In this document: piece after piece, positions 8,395 to 18,075 of the stretch
How the letters are laid out: the number at the start of each line of letters is the position of its first letter
How positions within the stretch are numbered: the stretch's first letter is position 1
Origin: an uncultured Paracoccaceae bacterium
Lineage (GTDB): Bacteria > Pseudomonadota > Alphaproteobacteria > Rhodobacterales > Rhodobacteraceae
Reading direction: 5' to 3'
Assembly: GCA_958439195.1 (NCBI GenBank)
Contig: OY288161.1
Location: 1 to 64,000 of the forward strand
DNA: 64,000 nucleotides
Translations under genes and position numbers: made by a program
The notes under the pieces: model-generated
Databases searched by the model: none
What the model was told of the DNA's origin: nothing
The model's input: only the letters and a program-made list of their open reading frames with translations

Positions 8395-9186
8395 TCAACT
8401 CAGTTCCAACACCGGTGAACGACCGACGGCAATACCCATGACGTGAAGCGCACGGGAAATGTCGTTCGTTACCACATCGGCACCTGTCAACCGCACCACA
8501 TCCTCGGCGTCGTCAAGGATGGCGCCACCAATCGCCACCATCAACTTGCCATTCGAGGCATTCTTAAGCGTTTTTATCAGCTTACCACAAGTTTCAAGCC
8601 TGTTTTCACAGGTAACGGAGATCATTGCCCCATCAAATGCACGGTTTGATACAAATTTCGACAATTCGGCAAGTTCGGGCGCAATCTGCATCGACACAGA
8701 CACCCCCATCCGGCGCAACCGCCCGGCAAGAACCATTGCGCCGAGTGTGTGCTGTTCACCCTGCGGCAGCAGCACAAGCATGGTCGGCCCGTCCGCCTGC
8801 CCCAAGGCATCGGCGGACCAGGTTGCCCCCAATTCCCGCAGGATGGCCTGCAAGCGCGCGACACCCATCGTGACGTCGGCAAAGCTGAGCGTGTCATCCT
8901 CCCAAGCCTGCCCAAGACGACGCGCGACTTCGGGGATGTAGTGATCCGCCAGCGCAGAGGCGGAAATGCGGGCGCGCTTGAAGTCTGCCTTGATCTCGTC
9001 GAATGCCGACAGGTTGGCGGCCGTCACGGCTTCGCAGAAACGGTCTACCAGTGGCTCGCGCAGACCAGCCTCATCCGCGCCGTCGCGTGCTACCAGTTTG
9101 GCCACCACCTCTGCCGCGAAACGGGACACGCCGCAGACGACAACCGCATTGCCATGCGCAGACCTGATCGGCATTTCATGATGCAT
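8395..9186 (-). CDS. ppaA: PpaA/AerR, cobalamin-binding antirepressor
   Basis: This 263-residue protein has the cobalamin-binding-like SCHIC domain, with WEDDTLSFADV (about residues 93-103) and the GEQHTLGAMVLAGRLRRMG segment whose His binds B12 in AerR. The family antagonises or modulates PpsR/CrtJ in response to light through B12. I take the ATG at 9186 (MHHEMPIRSAHG) because a GGGAG lies 6-10 bases before it; the frame is open to 9300, which leaves room for a longer isoform as reported for AerR of R. capsulatus. It is divergent from bchF across a 313-base control region. Confidence 0.92.
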   Translation of the reverse strand: MHHEMPIRSAHGNAVVVCGVSRFAAEVVAKLVARDGADEAGLREPLVDRFCEAVTAANLSAFDEIKADFKRARISASALADHYIPEVARRLGQAWEDDTLSFADVTMGVARLQAILRELGATWSADALGQADGPTMLVLLPQGEQHTLGAMVLAGRLRRMGVSVSMQIAPELAELSKFVSNRAFDGAMISVTCENRLETCGKLIKTLKNASNGKLMVAIGGAILDDAEDVVRLTGADVVTNDISRALHVMGIAVGRSPVLELS

Positions 9187-9279
9187 TTCCGGCTCCCGTG
9201 ACCTGCGAAGCCCGCCTGACAAATGGTCACGCGACCCCTTTAAACGGCCCACCAGAAATGTCTGCCTTTGAATCTGGAT

Positions 9280-9297
9280 TGTCAAAGCAAATTGACA
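9280..9297 (-). promoter_or_regulatory. PpsR/CrtJ-type box on the ppaA side
   Basis: TGTCA-N8-TGACA, perfect at both ends, about 95 bases upstream of the chosen ppaA start. Confidence 0.8.
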
Positions 9298-9423
9298 CAT
9301 TCGGCGGAAAGAAAAAATTTCCTCCCCTCTTTAGATCGGTTTTTGCGCAAATTTGCCAATAATATAAGCCTAAATTTGGCACTTCCGGCCAGAGTCAGTC
9401 AACCCTTACACCCGGGCGCAATG

Positions 9424-9441
9424 TGTAAGTTTTGATTGACA
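9424..9441 (+). promoter_or_regulatory. PpsR/CrtJ-type box on the bchF side
   Basis: TGT-N12-ACA ending in TTGACA at 9436-9441, which is spaced 16-17 bases from TAACCT, a weak -10. It lies 58 bases upstream of the bchF ATG. Confidence 0.78.
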
Positions 9442-9499
9442 CTTCTGCCCCCAACGCTAACCTTCGATAGCAAGACACCGAAAGGACAGGCATCTTCTG

Positions 9500-10021
9500 A
9501 TGCAAGCAATGCAGAGCCAATCACCGCGCAAGCGGCTGTACACAGAACAGGAGCGCGCACGCCGCGACGCGACAAGATGGACCCTGGTTCAAGGCTTGTT
9601 GGCACCGGCGCAATTCGTGGCCTTTGCTGTGTCGCTGGTCCTTGTCCTGCGGTTCCTGTGGACGGGCGAAGGCTATGGCGCGGCGACCGTGTCGATCGTC
9701 GTTAAGACCGGCTTTCTTTACGTAATCATGTTGACCGGCGCGATTTGGGAAAAAGTGGTCTTTGGCCAATATCTTTTCGCCCCCGCCTTCTTTTGGGAAG
9801 ACGTGTTCAGCTTTGGTGTCATCGCACTGCATTCTCTTTATATTGCCGCGCTTTACACCGGATACCTTGACCAAAGTGGGCTTATGCTTCTCGCGCTTGC
9901 GGCCTATGCGGCCTACGTGATCAACGCGGGTCAGTTCCTTTGGAAGTTGCGCATGGCCCGGCTTGATGCCGAGGCGGAGGCGTTGGAAGAAAACCGCACC
10001 ATGGCCGAGGTGATCGCATGA
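9500..10021 (+). CDS. bchF: 3-vinyl bacteriochlorophyllide hydratase BchF
   Basis: BchF adds water to the C3 vinyl group of (bacterio)chlorophyllide a to give the hydroxyethyl form. The 173-residue protein has the usual length and four hydrophobic segments (for example LLAPAQFVAFAVSLVLVL and TGFLYVIMLTGAIW) with the conserved WEKVVFGQYLFAPAFFWEDVFSF core. The ATG at 9500 is 14 bases from AAAGGA; a second Met at 9509 is also possible. Its stop overlaps the bchN start (ATGA), opening the bchFNBHLM-lhaA-puhA superoperon under PpsR-type control. Confidence 0.95.
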   Translation: MQAMQSQSPRKRLYTEQERARRDATRWTLVQGLLAPAQFVAFAVSLVLVLRFLWTGEGYGAATVSIVVKTGFLYVIMLTGAIWEKVVFGQYLFAPAFFWEDVFSFGVIALHSLYIAALYTGYLDQSGLMLLALAAYAAYVINAGQFLWKLRMARLDAEAEALEENRTMAEVIA

Positions 10022-11295
10022 GCCTTGACCTGCCCACCACAGGCTGCCGCAGCACCCCGGTGCTGAAGGAACGTGGCCAGCGCGAGGTGTTTTGCGGCCT
10101 GACCGGGATCATCTGGCTGCACCGCAAGATGCAGGATGCGTTTTTCCTGGTGGTGGGCAGCCGCACCTGTGCGCACCTGCTCCAAGCGGCCGCCGGGGTG
10201 ATGATCTTTGCCGAACCGCGCTTTGGCACGGCGATTCTCGAAGAAAAGGATTTGGCCGGTCTGGCGGATGCCAATGCCGAACTGGACCGCGAAGTCGCGC
10301 GCCTTCTGGCCCGTCGACCGGACATTCGGCAGTTGTTTCTGGTAGGGTCTTGCCCGTCCGAGGTGATAAAGCTGGATCTTGCCCGCGCGGCAGAGCGGTT
10401 GAATGGCCAGCACGCGCCGCATGTGCGGGTTTACAACTATTCCGGGTCGGGCATCGAGACGACGTTCACCCAAGGTGAAGATGCCTGTCTTGCGGCTATG
10501 GTGCCGACGCTGGCCCCATCGGTGAGCCGCGAATTGCTCATCGTGGGCGCGATGCCGGATGTGGTGGAAGATCAGTGCCTTGCGCTGCTGTCCGCTATGG
10601 GGATCGGCCCGGTGCGGATGCTGCCTGCCCATCGGGCAGGCGAATTGCCCGGCGTCGGGGCCGAAACGGTCTTTGCGTTGGTCCAACCCTTCCTTGGTGA
10701 CACCCATGCTGCGCTTTTGCGGCGCGGCGCACGTCATATTGCGGCCCCCTTCCCCTTTGGCGAAGAAGGCACAACCGCCTGGCTGCGCGCCATCGCGGAA
10801 GAATTCGGTGTGTCGCGTGAGGTGTTCGAGGCGGTGACGGCCGCGCCCCGTGCGCGTGCCTTGAAGGCCATTGCGACGCAATCGGCCGAATTGCGCGGCA
10901 AGCGCGTGTTCTTCTTTCCCGACAGCCAGTTGGAAATTCCCCTTGCGCGCTTTCTGGTGCGTGAATGCGGGATGACGGCGGTCGAAGTGGGCACCCCATA
11001 TCTGCATGAGGCCATCGTCGGCCCTGATCTGGACCTGCTGCCTGCGGGGCCGGTGATCAGCGAAGGCCAGGATGTGGAAAAGCAGCTTGATCGTCAGCGT
11101 GCCGCCGCACCGGACCTGACGGTTTGTGGGCTTGGCCTTGCCAACCCGCTGGAAGCGCAGGGATTTACTACGAAATGGGCGATCGAGCTGGTCTTCACCC
11201 CTGTGCATTTCTATGAACAAGCCGGTGATCTGGCAGGGCTGTTTTCACGCCCGCTGCGCCGCAAGGCAGCCCTCCGCAAGGAGGCCGCCGAATGA
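10018..11295 (+). CDS. bchN: Dark-operative protochlorophyllide reductase subunit N
   Basis: BchN and BchB form the catalytic NB component that reduces ring D of protochlorophyllide with electrons from the BchL iron protein. In this 425-residue protein the three cysteines that hold the NB [4Fe-4S] cluster are at 26 (VFCGLTG), 51 (RTCAHLL) and 112 (GSCPSEV), the same numbers as in R. capsulatus BchN. The start overlaps bchF and the stop overlaps bchB, each by an ATGA, so translation is coupled. Confidence 0.97.
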   Translation: MSLDLPTTGCRSTPVLKERGQREVFCGLTGIIWLHRKMQDAFFLVVGSRTCAHLLQAAAGVMIFAEPRFGTAILEEKDLAGLADANAELDREVARLLARRPDIRQLFLVGSCPSEVIKLDLARAAERLNGQHAPHVRVYNYSGSGIETTFTQGEDACLAAMVPTLAPSVSRELLIVGAMPDVVEDQCLALLSAMGIGPVRMLPAHRAGELPGVGAETVFALVQPFLGDTHAALLRRGARHIAAPFPFGEEGTTAWLRAIAEEFGVSREVFEAVTAAPRARALKAIATQSAELRGKRVFFFPDSQLEIPLARFLVRECGMTAVEVGTPYLHEAIVGPDLDLLPAGPVISEGQDVEKQLDRQRAAAPDLTVCGLGLANPLEAQGFTTKWAIELVFTPVHFYEQAGDLAGLFSRPLRRKAALRKEAAE

Positions 11296-12848
11296 AGCTG
11301 ACACTGTGGACATATGAAGGCCCGCCGCATGTAGGGGCGATGCGTGTAGCCACCTGCATGACGGGGCTGCACTATGTGCTGCACGCGCCGCAGGGCGATA
11401 CTTATGCCGATCTGTTGTTCACCATGATCGAACGGCGCAACCACCGCCCGCCGGTGACTTACACCACCTTTCAAGCGCGCGATCTGGGCGGTGACACAGC
11501 GAACCTGTTCAAGGATTCCGCCCGCGATGCCTATGCCCGGTTCAAGCCGCAGGCGATGATCGTGGGGGCATCCTGCACCGCAGAATTGATCCAAGACGAT
11601 CCGGGCGGTCTGGCCGAGGCTTTGGGTCTGCCGATCCCGGTCATACCGCTGGAGCTGCCGTCCTATCAGCGCAAGGAAAACTTTGGCGCGGACGAGACGT
11701 TCTTCCAGATCGTCAAGGCATTGGCGAAACCTATGCCCCGGACCGAGGCCATTACCTGCAATCTGCTTGGTGCCACGGCGCTGGGCTTCCGGCACCGCGA
11801 TGATGTGACCGAGGTGACGCGGCTTCTGGCCCTGATGGGGATCACCGTGAACGTCGCGGCCCCGATGGGATCATCCCCCGCCGACATCGCCCGCATGGGT
11901 CAGGCGCATTTCAACGTGCTGCTTTACCCCGAAACGGGAGAGACGGCGGCCCGGCATCTGGAACGCGCCTGTGGCCAACCTTATACCAAGATCGTGCCGA
12001 TCGGTGTTGGGGCCACGCGTGATTTCCTGCATGAAATCAGCGCCTTGACCGGCCTTTCTGCAACTGTGGATGAAAGTGCGCTGCGTGCGCCGTGGTGGTC
12101 GGCTTCGGTCGATTCCACCTATCTGACTGGCAAGCGTGTCTTTGTGTTTGGCGATGCCACCCATGTGATGGCGGCCGCCCGGATCGCCGCCACCGAGATC
12201 GGGTTTGAAGTTGTCGGCATGGGCTGCTTCAACCGCGAATTCGCCCGCCCGATGCGGGCTGCCGCCAAGGCTTATGGCGTCGAGGCGTTGATCACCGATG
12301 ACTATCTGGAGGTCGAGGCCGAGATTGCCCGCCTGCAACCGGAGCTGATCCTTGGCACGCAAATGGAACGCCATATCGGCAAGCGGCTGGGGATTCCCTG
12401 TGCCGTGATTTCCAGCCCGGTGCATGTGCAGGATTTCCCCGCCCGTTACAGCCCACAGATGGGGTTCGAAGGCGCGAATGTGATCTTTGATACCTGGATA
12501 CATCCGCTGGTGATGGGCCTTGAGGAACATTTGCTGACGATGTTCCGCGAAGATTTTGAGTTCCACGATGAGGCCGGGCCAAGCCATCACGGCGCAAAGG
12601 CGATGGCACGCACTGAAGAGGAGGTCGAAGACCCCTTTGACGCTGTCGCCGCTGAACATTCCATTCCTGTGGTCACGCCGTCGGGCGAAATCGTCTGGAT
12701 GCCGGATGCCGAACGCGAGTTGAAAAAGATCCCCTTCTTTGTGCGCGGAAAAGCCAAGCGCAACACCGAGAAATACGCCGCCGACCGTGGCGTGGTTCAG
12801 ATCACCGTCGACACTCTCTATGAGGCAAAAGCCCATTATGCGCGATGA
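11292..12848 (+). CDS. bchB: Dark-operative protochlorophyllide reductase subunit B
   Basis: This 518-residue NifK-like partner of BchN has Asp36 (HAPQGDTYADLLF), the unusual fourth ligand of the NB-cluster in BchB. The C-terminal part from about residue 455 (EHSIPVVTPSGEIVWMPDAE) is the substrate-covering extension typical of BchB. The start overlaps bchN by 4 bases and the gene end overlaps the bchH start by 11 bases. Confidence 0.97.
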   Translation: MKLTLWTYEGPPHVGAMRVATCMTGLHYVLHAPQGDTYADLLFTMIERRNHRPPVTYTTFQARDLGGDTANLFKDSARDAYARFKPQAMIVGASCTAELIQDDPGGLAEALGLPIPVIPLELPSYQRKENFGADETFFQIVKALAKPMPRTEAITCNLLGATALGFRHRDDVTEVTRLLALMGITVNVAAPMGSSPADIARMGQAHFNVLLYPETGETAARHLERACGQPYTKIVPIGVGATRDFLHEISALTGLSATVDESALRAPWWSASVDSTYLTGKRVFVFGDATHVMAAARIAATEIGFEVVGMGCFNREFARPMRAAAKAYGVEALITDDYLEVEAEIARLQPELILGTQMERHIGKRLGIPCAVISSPVHVQDFPARYSPQMGFEGANVIFDTWIHPLVMGLEEHLLTMFREDFEFHDEAGPSHHGAKAMARTEEEVEDPFDAVAAEHSIPVVTPSGEIVWMPDAERELKKIPFFVRGKAKRNTEKYAADRGVVQITVDTLYEAKAHYAR

Positions 12849-15800
12849 CCGCTATACATCGCCGGAGAAGATGACTGCGCCCGTCAAGGGCGATGGGGTC
12901 TACCGTTTTGTGATCGTCACGCTTGACGCCCACGCGGCCGGCCCTGCTGCACGTGTTGCCCCCGCCCTTGTGAAGGATTTTCCCGGCATTCAGGTGACAG
13001 TCCATGCCGCCGCAGAATGGGCCGAAAACCCCGCCGCGCTGGCGCGGGCCAAGGCCGATGTGAGGGCGGCGGATTTCGTGGTGGCGAACCTGCTGTTCAT
13101 CGAGGAACACATCACGGCAATCATCGATGATCTGCGCTTTGCGCGGGAAAACGCAGATGCCTTTGTGGGCGTCATCGCAGACCCTGCAGTGGTCAAGCTG
13201 ACCAAGATGGGCGACATGGATATGTCAAAGCCCGCGTCGGCCGCAATGCAGTTGCTGAAAAAGCTGCGTGGGTCGGGGCCGCCTTCCGGCGGATCGGGCG
13301 AAAAGCAGATGAAGATGCTGCGCCGCCTGCCAAAGATCCTGCGCTTCCTGCCCGGCAAGGCGCAGGACATGCGCGCCTGGTTCCTGTCGATGCAATACTG
13401 GTTGGGCGGGTCAGACGACAACATCGAACAGATGATCCGTTATCTGGTCTCTCGCTACTCGGCCAACCGCGACTGGAATGCGGTTTCGGCCAAACCCCCG
13501 GTCGACTATCCGGATGTGGGCCTTTACCACCCGGATTTGAAAGCGCGTATCACCACGAATGCGGCGGACCTCCCCCGCCCCGTGGGAGCGACCGCGACCG
13601 TGGGCCTTTTAATGCTGCGCTCCTATGTGTTGGCGTCGGACACAGCCCATTACGATACTGTCATCCGGGCGTTCGAGGCGAAGGGGATTGCCGTTCGGGC
13701 CGCCTTTGCCGGTGGCCTGGACGGGCGGCCCGCGATTGACGCCTATTTCAAGGGCGAGATCGACACGATGGTATCGCTGACCGGGTTCAGCCTGGTGGGT
13801 GGTCCGGCCTATAATGACAGCCCCGCCGCCGTGGCCGCGCTTGAGGCGCTGGATGTGCCCTATATCGCGGCGCACCCGCTTGAGTTTCAGACTCTGGGTC
13901 AATGGGGCGCGTCGGGTGGCGGGCTTGGCCCGGTGGAAACCACCATGCTGATCGCCCTGCCGGAAATTGATGGCGCGACCAACCCGACAGTATTCGCCGG
14001 GCGGCACGATCTGAACGGCTGCGCAGGCTGCGCCAGGAACTGCCAACCCGAGAGCGCCGAGTCGCTGACGACCCGCGCGATGGCCCCCTGCTTTGAACGG
14101 ATCACCGCGCTGGTCGACAAGACCGCGCGCCTGGCGCATCTGCGCCGGTCCGATGTGGCAAAACGCAAGGTCGCCGTGATCCTGTATGGCTTTCCGCCCA
14201 ATGCCGGGGCTGCCGGAACGGCGGCTTACTTGGGTGTGTTTGAAAGCCTGTTCAACACGCTGCATGCGATGGCGTCGGAAGGCTATGACCTGACACCACC
14301 CGCCACGGTCGATGACCTGCGCGAAGCGGTGATGGGCGGTTCGGCCCGGATGTATGGCCAGCCCGCCAATGTGCATTGCATCGTGCCTGCGGCGGAAATC
14401 GTGGCGCGGTCGCGCTGGCTGACGGATGTGGAAAAGGCCTGGGGCCCTGCACCGGGGCGGATCCAGACGGATGGGCGCGGCGTGATGGTGTTGGGTCGGC
14501 AGTTCGGCAATGTGTTTGTCGGGTTGCAGCCGGTGTTCGGCTATGAGGGCGACCCGATGCGGTTGCTCTTTGAGAAGGGCTTTGCCCCCACCCATGCCTT
14601 CACCACGTTCTATCGTTGGCTGCGTGAAGATTTCGGTGCAGACGCCCTGCTGCACTTCGGTATGCACGGCGCGTTGGAATTCATGCCGGGCAAACAGGCG
14701 GGCGTGTCGGAAACCTGCTGGCCGGACCGGTTGATCGGCAACCTGCCCAACATCTATCTTTATGCGTCCAACAACCCGTCCGAGGCGACGCTGGCCAAGC
14801 GTCGGTCGAACGCGGTGACGATCACCCATCTGACCCCGCCTTTGGCGCAATCAGGCCTCTACAAGGGTTTGCTGGACCTGAAGGATACGCTGACCCGCTG
14901 GCGGCAGGCCGAACCGGACAGCCCGGAACAGGATGACCTTATCCTGCTGATCCGCGAACAGGCCGCGCTGGTCGATCTGGATGCCAGCGACCCTGCCCAG
15001 CTTTGGGTCAAGTTGTTGGAAACCGAAGGCGCGCTGATCCCGGACGGGCTTCATGTGCTGGGCCGCCCGATGGGGGCCGATGCGCGGCGTGACTATATCG
15101 CCCTGATCGGAGCAACCGGGGCAGAGGCAGAGGCGCTTGATGGGCGGCTGCAAGAGCAGACCGAAATCCCGGCCCTTTTGCGCGCACTTGGAGGCCATTT
15201 CATCAGCCCGGTTCCGGGCGGCGATCTGCTGCGCAGCACGGATGTGCTGCCGACCGGGCGCAACATCCATGCCTTTGATCCGTTCCGCATGCCCACCGCC
15301 TTTGCCCTGCGCGATGGCGCGGCACAGGCGCAGCGCCTTTTGGACACCCACCCGACCCTGCCGCGCACTGTGGCGCTGGTCCTTTGGGGATCGGACAACA
15401 TCAAATCGGATGGCGCGCCGCTGGCGCAAGCCCTCGCTCTTATGGGCACGCGGCCGCGCTTTGACCATTATGGCAGACTGTGCGGGGCGGACCTGATCCC
15501 GCTGGCCGAACTTGGGCGCCCGCGCATCGACGTGGTGATGACGTTGTCGGGCATCTTCCGCGATCTGCTGCCGCTGCAAACCCGGATGCTGGCCGAGGCC
15601 GCGTGGAAATGTGCGACGGCCGCGGATGAGCCGCTGTCGCAGAACTTCATCCGCGCGCATGCCCTGGCCTATGCCGAAGAGATGGGCGTCGATATGGAAA
15701 CCGCCGCCTTGCGCGTGTTTTCCAATGCTGAAGGGGCCTATGGATCGAACGTCAATATCCTGGTGGGCAGCAGCGCCTTTGGGGAAGAAGACGAATTGGC

Positions 15801-16434
15801 CGATGCCTATGAGAACCGCAAATCCTTTGCCTACAGCCGCAACGGCAAGCCGGTGCAGAACGCAGCGCTGTTGCAGAAGGCGCTGAAGGATGTGGATCTG
15901 GCCTATCAGAACCTGGAAAGCGTCGAACTGGGTGTCACCACGGTTGACCAGTATTTCGACACGCTGGGGGGTATCGCTCGCGCCGTGAAACGGGCGCGCG
16001 GCGGGCAGGAAACCCCGGTTTATATTGGCGACCAGACCCGTGGCGGTGGCACTGTCCGCACGTTGAAGGATCAGATCGCACTGGAAACCCGATCCCGCAG
16101 CCTGAACCCGAAATTCTATGAGGGTCTGCTGCGCCATGGCGCCGAAGGTGTCCGCCAGATCGAGGCGCATGTCACCAACACGCTGGGCTGGTCGGCCACC
16201 ACCGCGCAGGTTGACCCTTGGGTCTATGAACGCCTGTCGGAAACCTTTGTGCTGGATGATGTGATGCGCCGCCGTCTGGCGAGCCTGAACCCCGAAGCAT
16301 CAAACCGCATGGCGCAGCGCCTGCTGGAAGCATCGGACCGCAATTATTGGCAGCCCGATGCCGAAACATTGGCCGCGCTGCAACGCGCCGCCGATGAACT
16401 TGAAGATCGACTGGAAGGAATCGCAGCGGAATGA
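12838..16434 (+). CDS. bchH: Magnesium chelatase subunit H
   Basis: BchH binds protoporphyrin IX and inserts Mg2+ with the BchI/BchD ATPase, the first committed step. From the ATG at 12838 (MRDDRYTSPEKMTAP) the protein has 1198 residues, the family norm; 12871 is an alternative start. CobN-type features include the VIVTLDAHAAGPA N-terminus, HFGMHGALEFMPGKQ near residue 610 and SNAEGAYGSNVN near 965. The larger open frame beginning at 12739 lies inside bchB and is not used. bchI and bchD would be left of the window next to bchO. Confidence 0.97.
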   Translation: MRDDRYTSPEKMTAPVKGDGVYRFVIVTLDAHAAGPAARVAPALVKDFPGIQVTVHAAAEWAENPAALARAKADVRAADFVVANLLFIEEHITAIIDDLRFARENADAFVGVIADPAVVKLTKMGDMDMSKPASAAMQLLKKLRGSGPPSGGSGEKQMKMLRRLPKILRFLPGKAQDMRAWFLSMQYWLGGSDDNIEQMIRYLVSRYSANRDWNAVSAKPPVDYPDVGLYHPDLKARITTNAADLPRPVGATATVGLLMLRSYVLASDTAHYDTVIRAFEAKGIAVRAAFAGGLDGRPAIDAYFKGEIDTMVSLTGFSLVGGPAYNDSPAAVAALEALDVPYIAAHPLEFQTLGQWGASGGGLGPVETTMLIALPEIDGATNPTVFAGRHDLNGCAGCARNCQPESAESLTTRAMAPCFERITALVDKTARLAHLRRSDVAKRKVAVILYGFPPNAGAAGTAAYLGVFESLFNTLHAMASEGYDLTPPATVDDLREAVMGGSARMYGQPANVHCIVPAAEIVARSRWLTDVEKAWGPAPGRIQTDGRGVMVLGRQFGNVFVGLQPVFGYEGDPMRLLFEKGFAPTHAFTTFYRWLREDFGADALLHFGMHGALEFMPGKQAGVSETCWPDRLIGNLPNIYLYASNNPSEATLAKRRSNAVTITHLTPPLAQSGLYKGLLDLKDTLTRWRQAEPDSPEQDDLILLIREQAALVDLDASDPAQLWVKLLETEGALIPDGLHVLGRPMGADARRDYIALIGATGAEAEALDGRLQEQTEIPALLRALGGHFISPVPGGDLLRSTDVLPTGRNIHAFDPFRMPTAFALRDGAAQAQRLLDTHPTLPRTVALVLWGSDNIKSDGAPLAQALALMGTRPRFDHYGRLCGADLIPLAELGRPRIDVVMTLSGIFRDLLPLQTRMLAEAAWKCATAADEPLSQNFIRAHALAYAEEMGVDMETAALRVFSNAEGAYGSNVNILVGSSAFGEEDELADAYENRKSFAYSRNGKPVQNAALLQKALKDVDLAYQNLESVELGVTTVDQYFDTLGGIARAVKRARGGQETPVYIGDQTRGGGTVRTLKDQIALETRSRSLNPKFYEGLLRHGAEGVRQIEAHVTNTLGWSATTAQVDPWVYERLSETFVLDDVMRRRLASLNPEASNRMAQRLLEASDRNYWQPDAETLAALQRAADELEDRLEGIAAE

Positions 16435-16501
16435 CCCATGCGAACACCCACGGATTTGAACAGAACTGGAAGGGGCGCCCCCCTTTCTGCAAGGAGGCCG
16501 C

Positions 16502-17404
16502 ATGAGCCCGAAAGATGAAATCCCCCTGCTGAGGGGTTTGGATGGCGACGGGTCGGTGCAGGTGCACCAGGACTCGGAGGTCAAGATCGAAGGGGCCAAG
16601 GTCTTTTCCGTCTACGGCAAGGGCGGGATCGGCAAATCGACGACCAGTTCCAACCTGTCGGCAGCCTTTTCCATGATGGGAAAACGCGTGCTGCAGATCG
16701 GTTGTGATCCCAAGCATGACAGCACCTTCACCCTGACAGGCCGGTTGCAGGCGACGGTGATCGACATCCTGAAGGATGTGGATTTCCATGCCGAAGAGCT
16801 TCGCCCCGAGGATTATGTCGCCACCGGCTTCAATGGCGTGAAATGCGTTGAAGCGGGCGGTCCGCCGGCCGGCACCGGTTGCGGCGGCTATGTCGTCGGC
16901 CAGACGGTGAAGCTGTTGAAACAGCATCACCTTCTGGAAGATACCGATGTGGTGATCTTTGACGTGCTGGGCGATGTGGTCTGCGGTGGTTTTGCCGCGC
17001 CGCTGCAACATGCCGACCGCGCGGTGATCGTCACCGCCAACGACTTTGACAGCATCTATGCGATGAACCGCATCATCGCCGCCGTGCAGGCCAAGTCCGG
17101 CAACTACAAGGTTCGGCTTGCGGGCTGCGTTGCCAACCGATCGCGAGAGACGAACGAGGTGGACCGCTACTGCGAACGCGTCGGTTTCAACCGCATCGCG
17201 CATATGCCCGACATCGATGCCATCCGCCGGTCGCGCCTGAAGAAGAAAACGCTGTTCGAGATGGACGACTCTGAGGACATCGTGATGGCGCGGGCCGAAT
17301 ACATGCGGCTGGCCGATGTGCTGTGGCGGTCGGTTCAGGGCGAAGGGTCATCCCCTGCCCCGCTGCCAGACCGCGAAATCTTTGAACTGCTGGGTTTTGA
17401 TTGA
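16502..17404 (+). CDS. bchL: Dark-operative protochlorophyllide reductase iron protein BchL
   Basis: This NifH-like ATPase donates electrons to BchNB. The 300-residue protein has the P-loop GKGGIGKST (about residues 39-47) and the two cluster-bridging cysteines 127 (GTGCGGY) and 161 (DVVCGGF). The start has GGAGG 6-10 bases upstream. It follows bchH after 67 bases and bchM begins 2 bases after its stop. Confidence 0.97.
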   Translation: MSPKDEIPLLRGLDGDGSVQVHQDSEVKIEGAKVFSVYGKGGIGKSTTSSNLSAAFSMMGKRVLQIGCDPKHDSTFTLTGRLQATVIDILKDVDFHAEELRPEDYVATGFNGVKCVEAGGPPAGTGCGGYVVGQTVKLLKQHHLLEDTDVVIFDVLGDVVCGGFAAPLQHADRAVIVTANDFDSIYAMNRIIAAVQAKSGNYKVRLAGCVANRSRETNEVDRYCERVGFNRIAHMPDIDAIRRSRLKKKTLFEMDDSEDIVMARAEYMRLADVLWRSVQGEGSSPAPLPDREIFELLGFD

Positions 17405-17406
17405 TC

Positions 17407-18075
17407 ATGAGCGACTACGCCATCACCCGTGACCGGGTCGAGGACTATTTCGACCGCAGCGCCACCACCGTGTGGGAGCGTCTGACATCGGACGCGCCGG
17501 TCAGCCGTATCCGCCAGACGGTGCGTGAAGGGCGTGACCGCATGAGAGCGATCATGCTGGCGCGCCTGCCTGCCGATTTGCGCGGCTGCCGGGTGCTGGA
17601 TGCGGGCTGTGGCACCGGGCTTATGACGGCGGAACTGGCGGCGCGCGGGGCGGATGTGGTGGCGGTGGATATCTCGCCTCAGTTGATCGCCATTGCCGAG
17701 GCGCGGTTGACCGAAGATCTGAAACGCCGCGTCACCTTTGCCACGGGCGACATGACCTGTGCCAGCCACGGGCGGTTTGATTTCGTCATGGCGATGGACA
17801 GCCTGATCTATTACCGCACCGCAGATATCGCCGAGGCGCTGGCAAAGGTTGGCGCGCGGACAGCCGACAGGGTGGTCTTTACCGTGGCCCCACGCACGCC
17901 GTTCCTGATGACCTTCTTCACGCTGGGCAAAGCCTTTCCACGCGCGGATCGGTCACCCACCATGATCCCGCAGGACTGGCGGCACCTGACGCGCCAGACA
18001 GGTGGCAAGGTCAGCCGGGTCGAGCGGGTCAGCCGTGGCTTCTATATCTCGGAATGTCTGGAGTATCGGCCGTGA
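17407..18075 (+). CDS. bchM: Mg-protoporphyrin IX O-methyltransferase BchM
   Basis: BchM methylates the ring C propionate of Mg-protoporphyrin IX using S-adenosylmethionine, giving the substrate for BchE and AcsF. The 222-residue protein has the SAM motif VLDAGCGTGLMTAEL at about residues 61-75 and the acidic VVAVDIS strand after it. I use the ATG at 17407 (MSDYAITRDRVEDYFDR); a TTG at 17401 would overlap the bchL stop. Its end overlaps lhaA. Confidence 0.96.
   Translation: MSDYAITRDRVEDYFDRSATTVWERLTSDAPVSRIRQTVREGRDRMRAIMLARLPADLRGCRVLDAGCGTGLMTAELAARGADVVAVDISPQLIAIAEARLTEDLKRRVTFATGDMTCASHGRFDFVMAMDSLIYYRTADIAEALAKVGARTADRVVFTVAPRTPFLMTFFTLGKAFPRADRSPTMIPQDWRHLTRQTGGKVSRVERVSRGFYISECLEYRP

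Larger units (their letters stand above)
9187..9499. promoter_or_regulatory. ppaA-bchF divergent control region
   Basis: This 313-base non-coding stretch, AT-rich in the middle (about 9305-9380), separates ppaA from bchF. It holds two clear PpsR-type boxes (9280-9297 and 9424-9441) and a weaker one at 9393-9410 (AGT-N12-ACA). The right half of each clear box includes TTGACA (minus strand for the ppaA side), which can serve as a -35 element, so bound PpsR would block polymerase. Confidence 0.7.
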
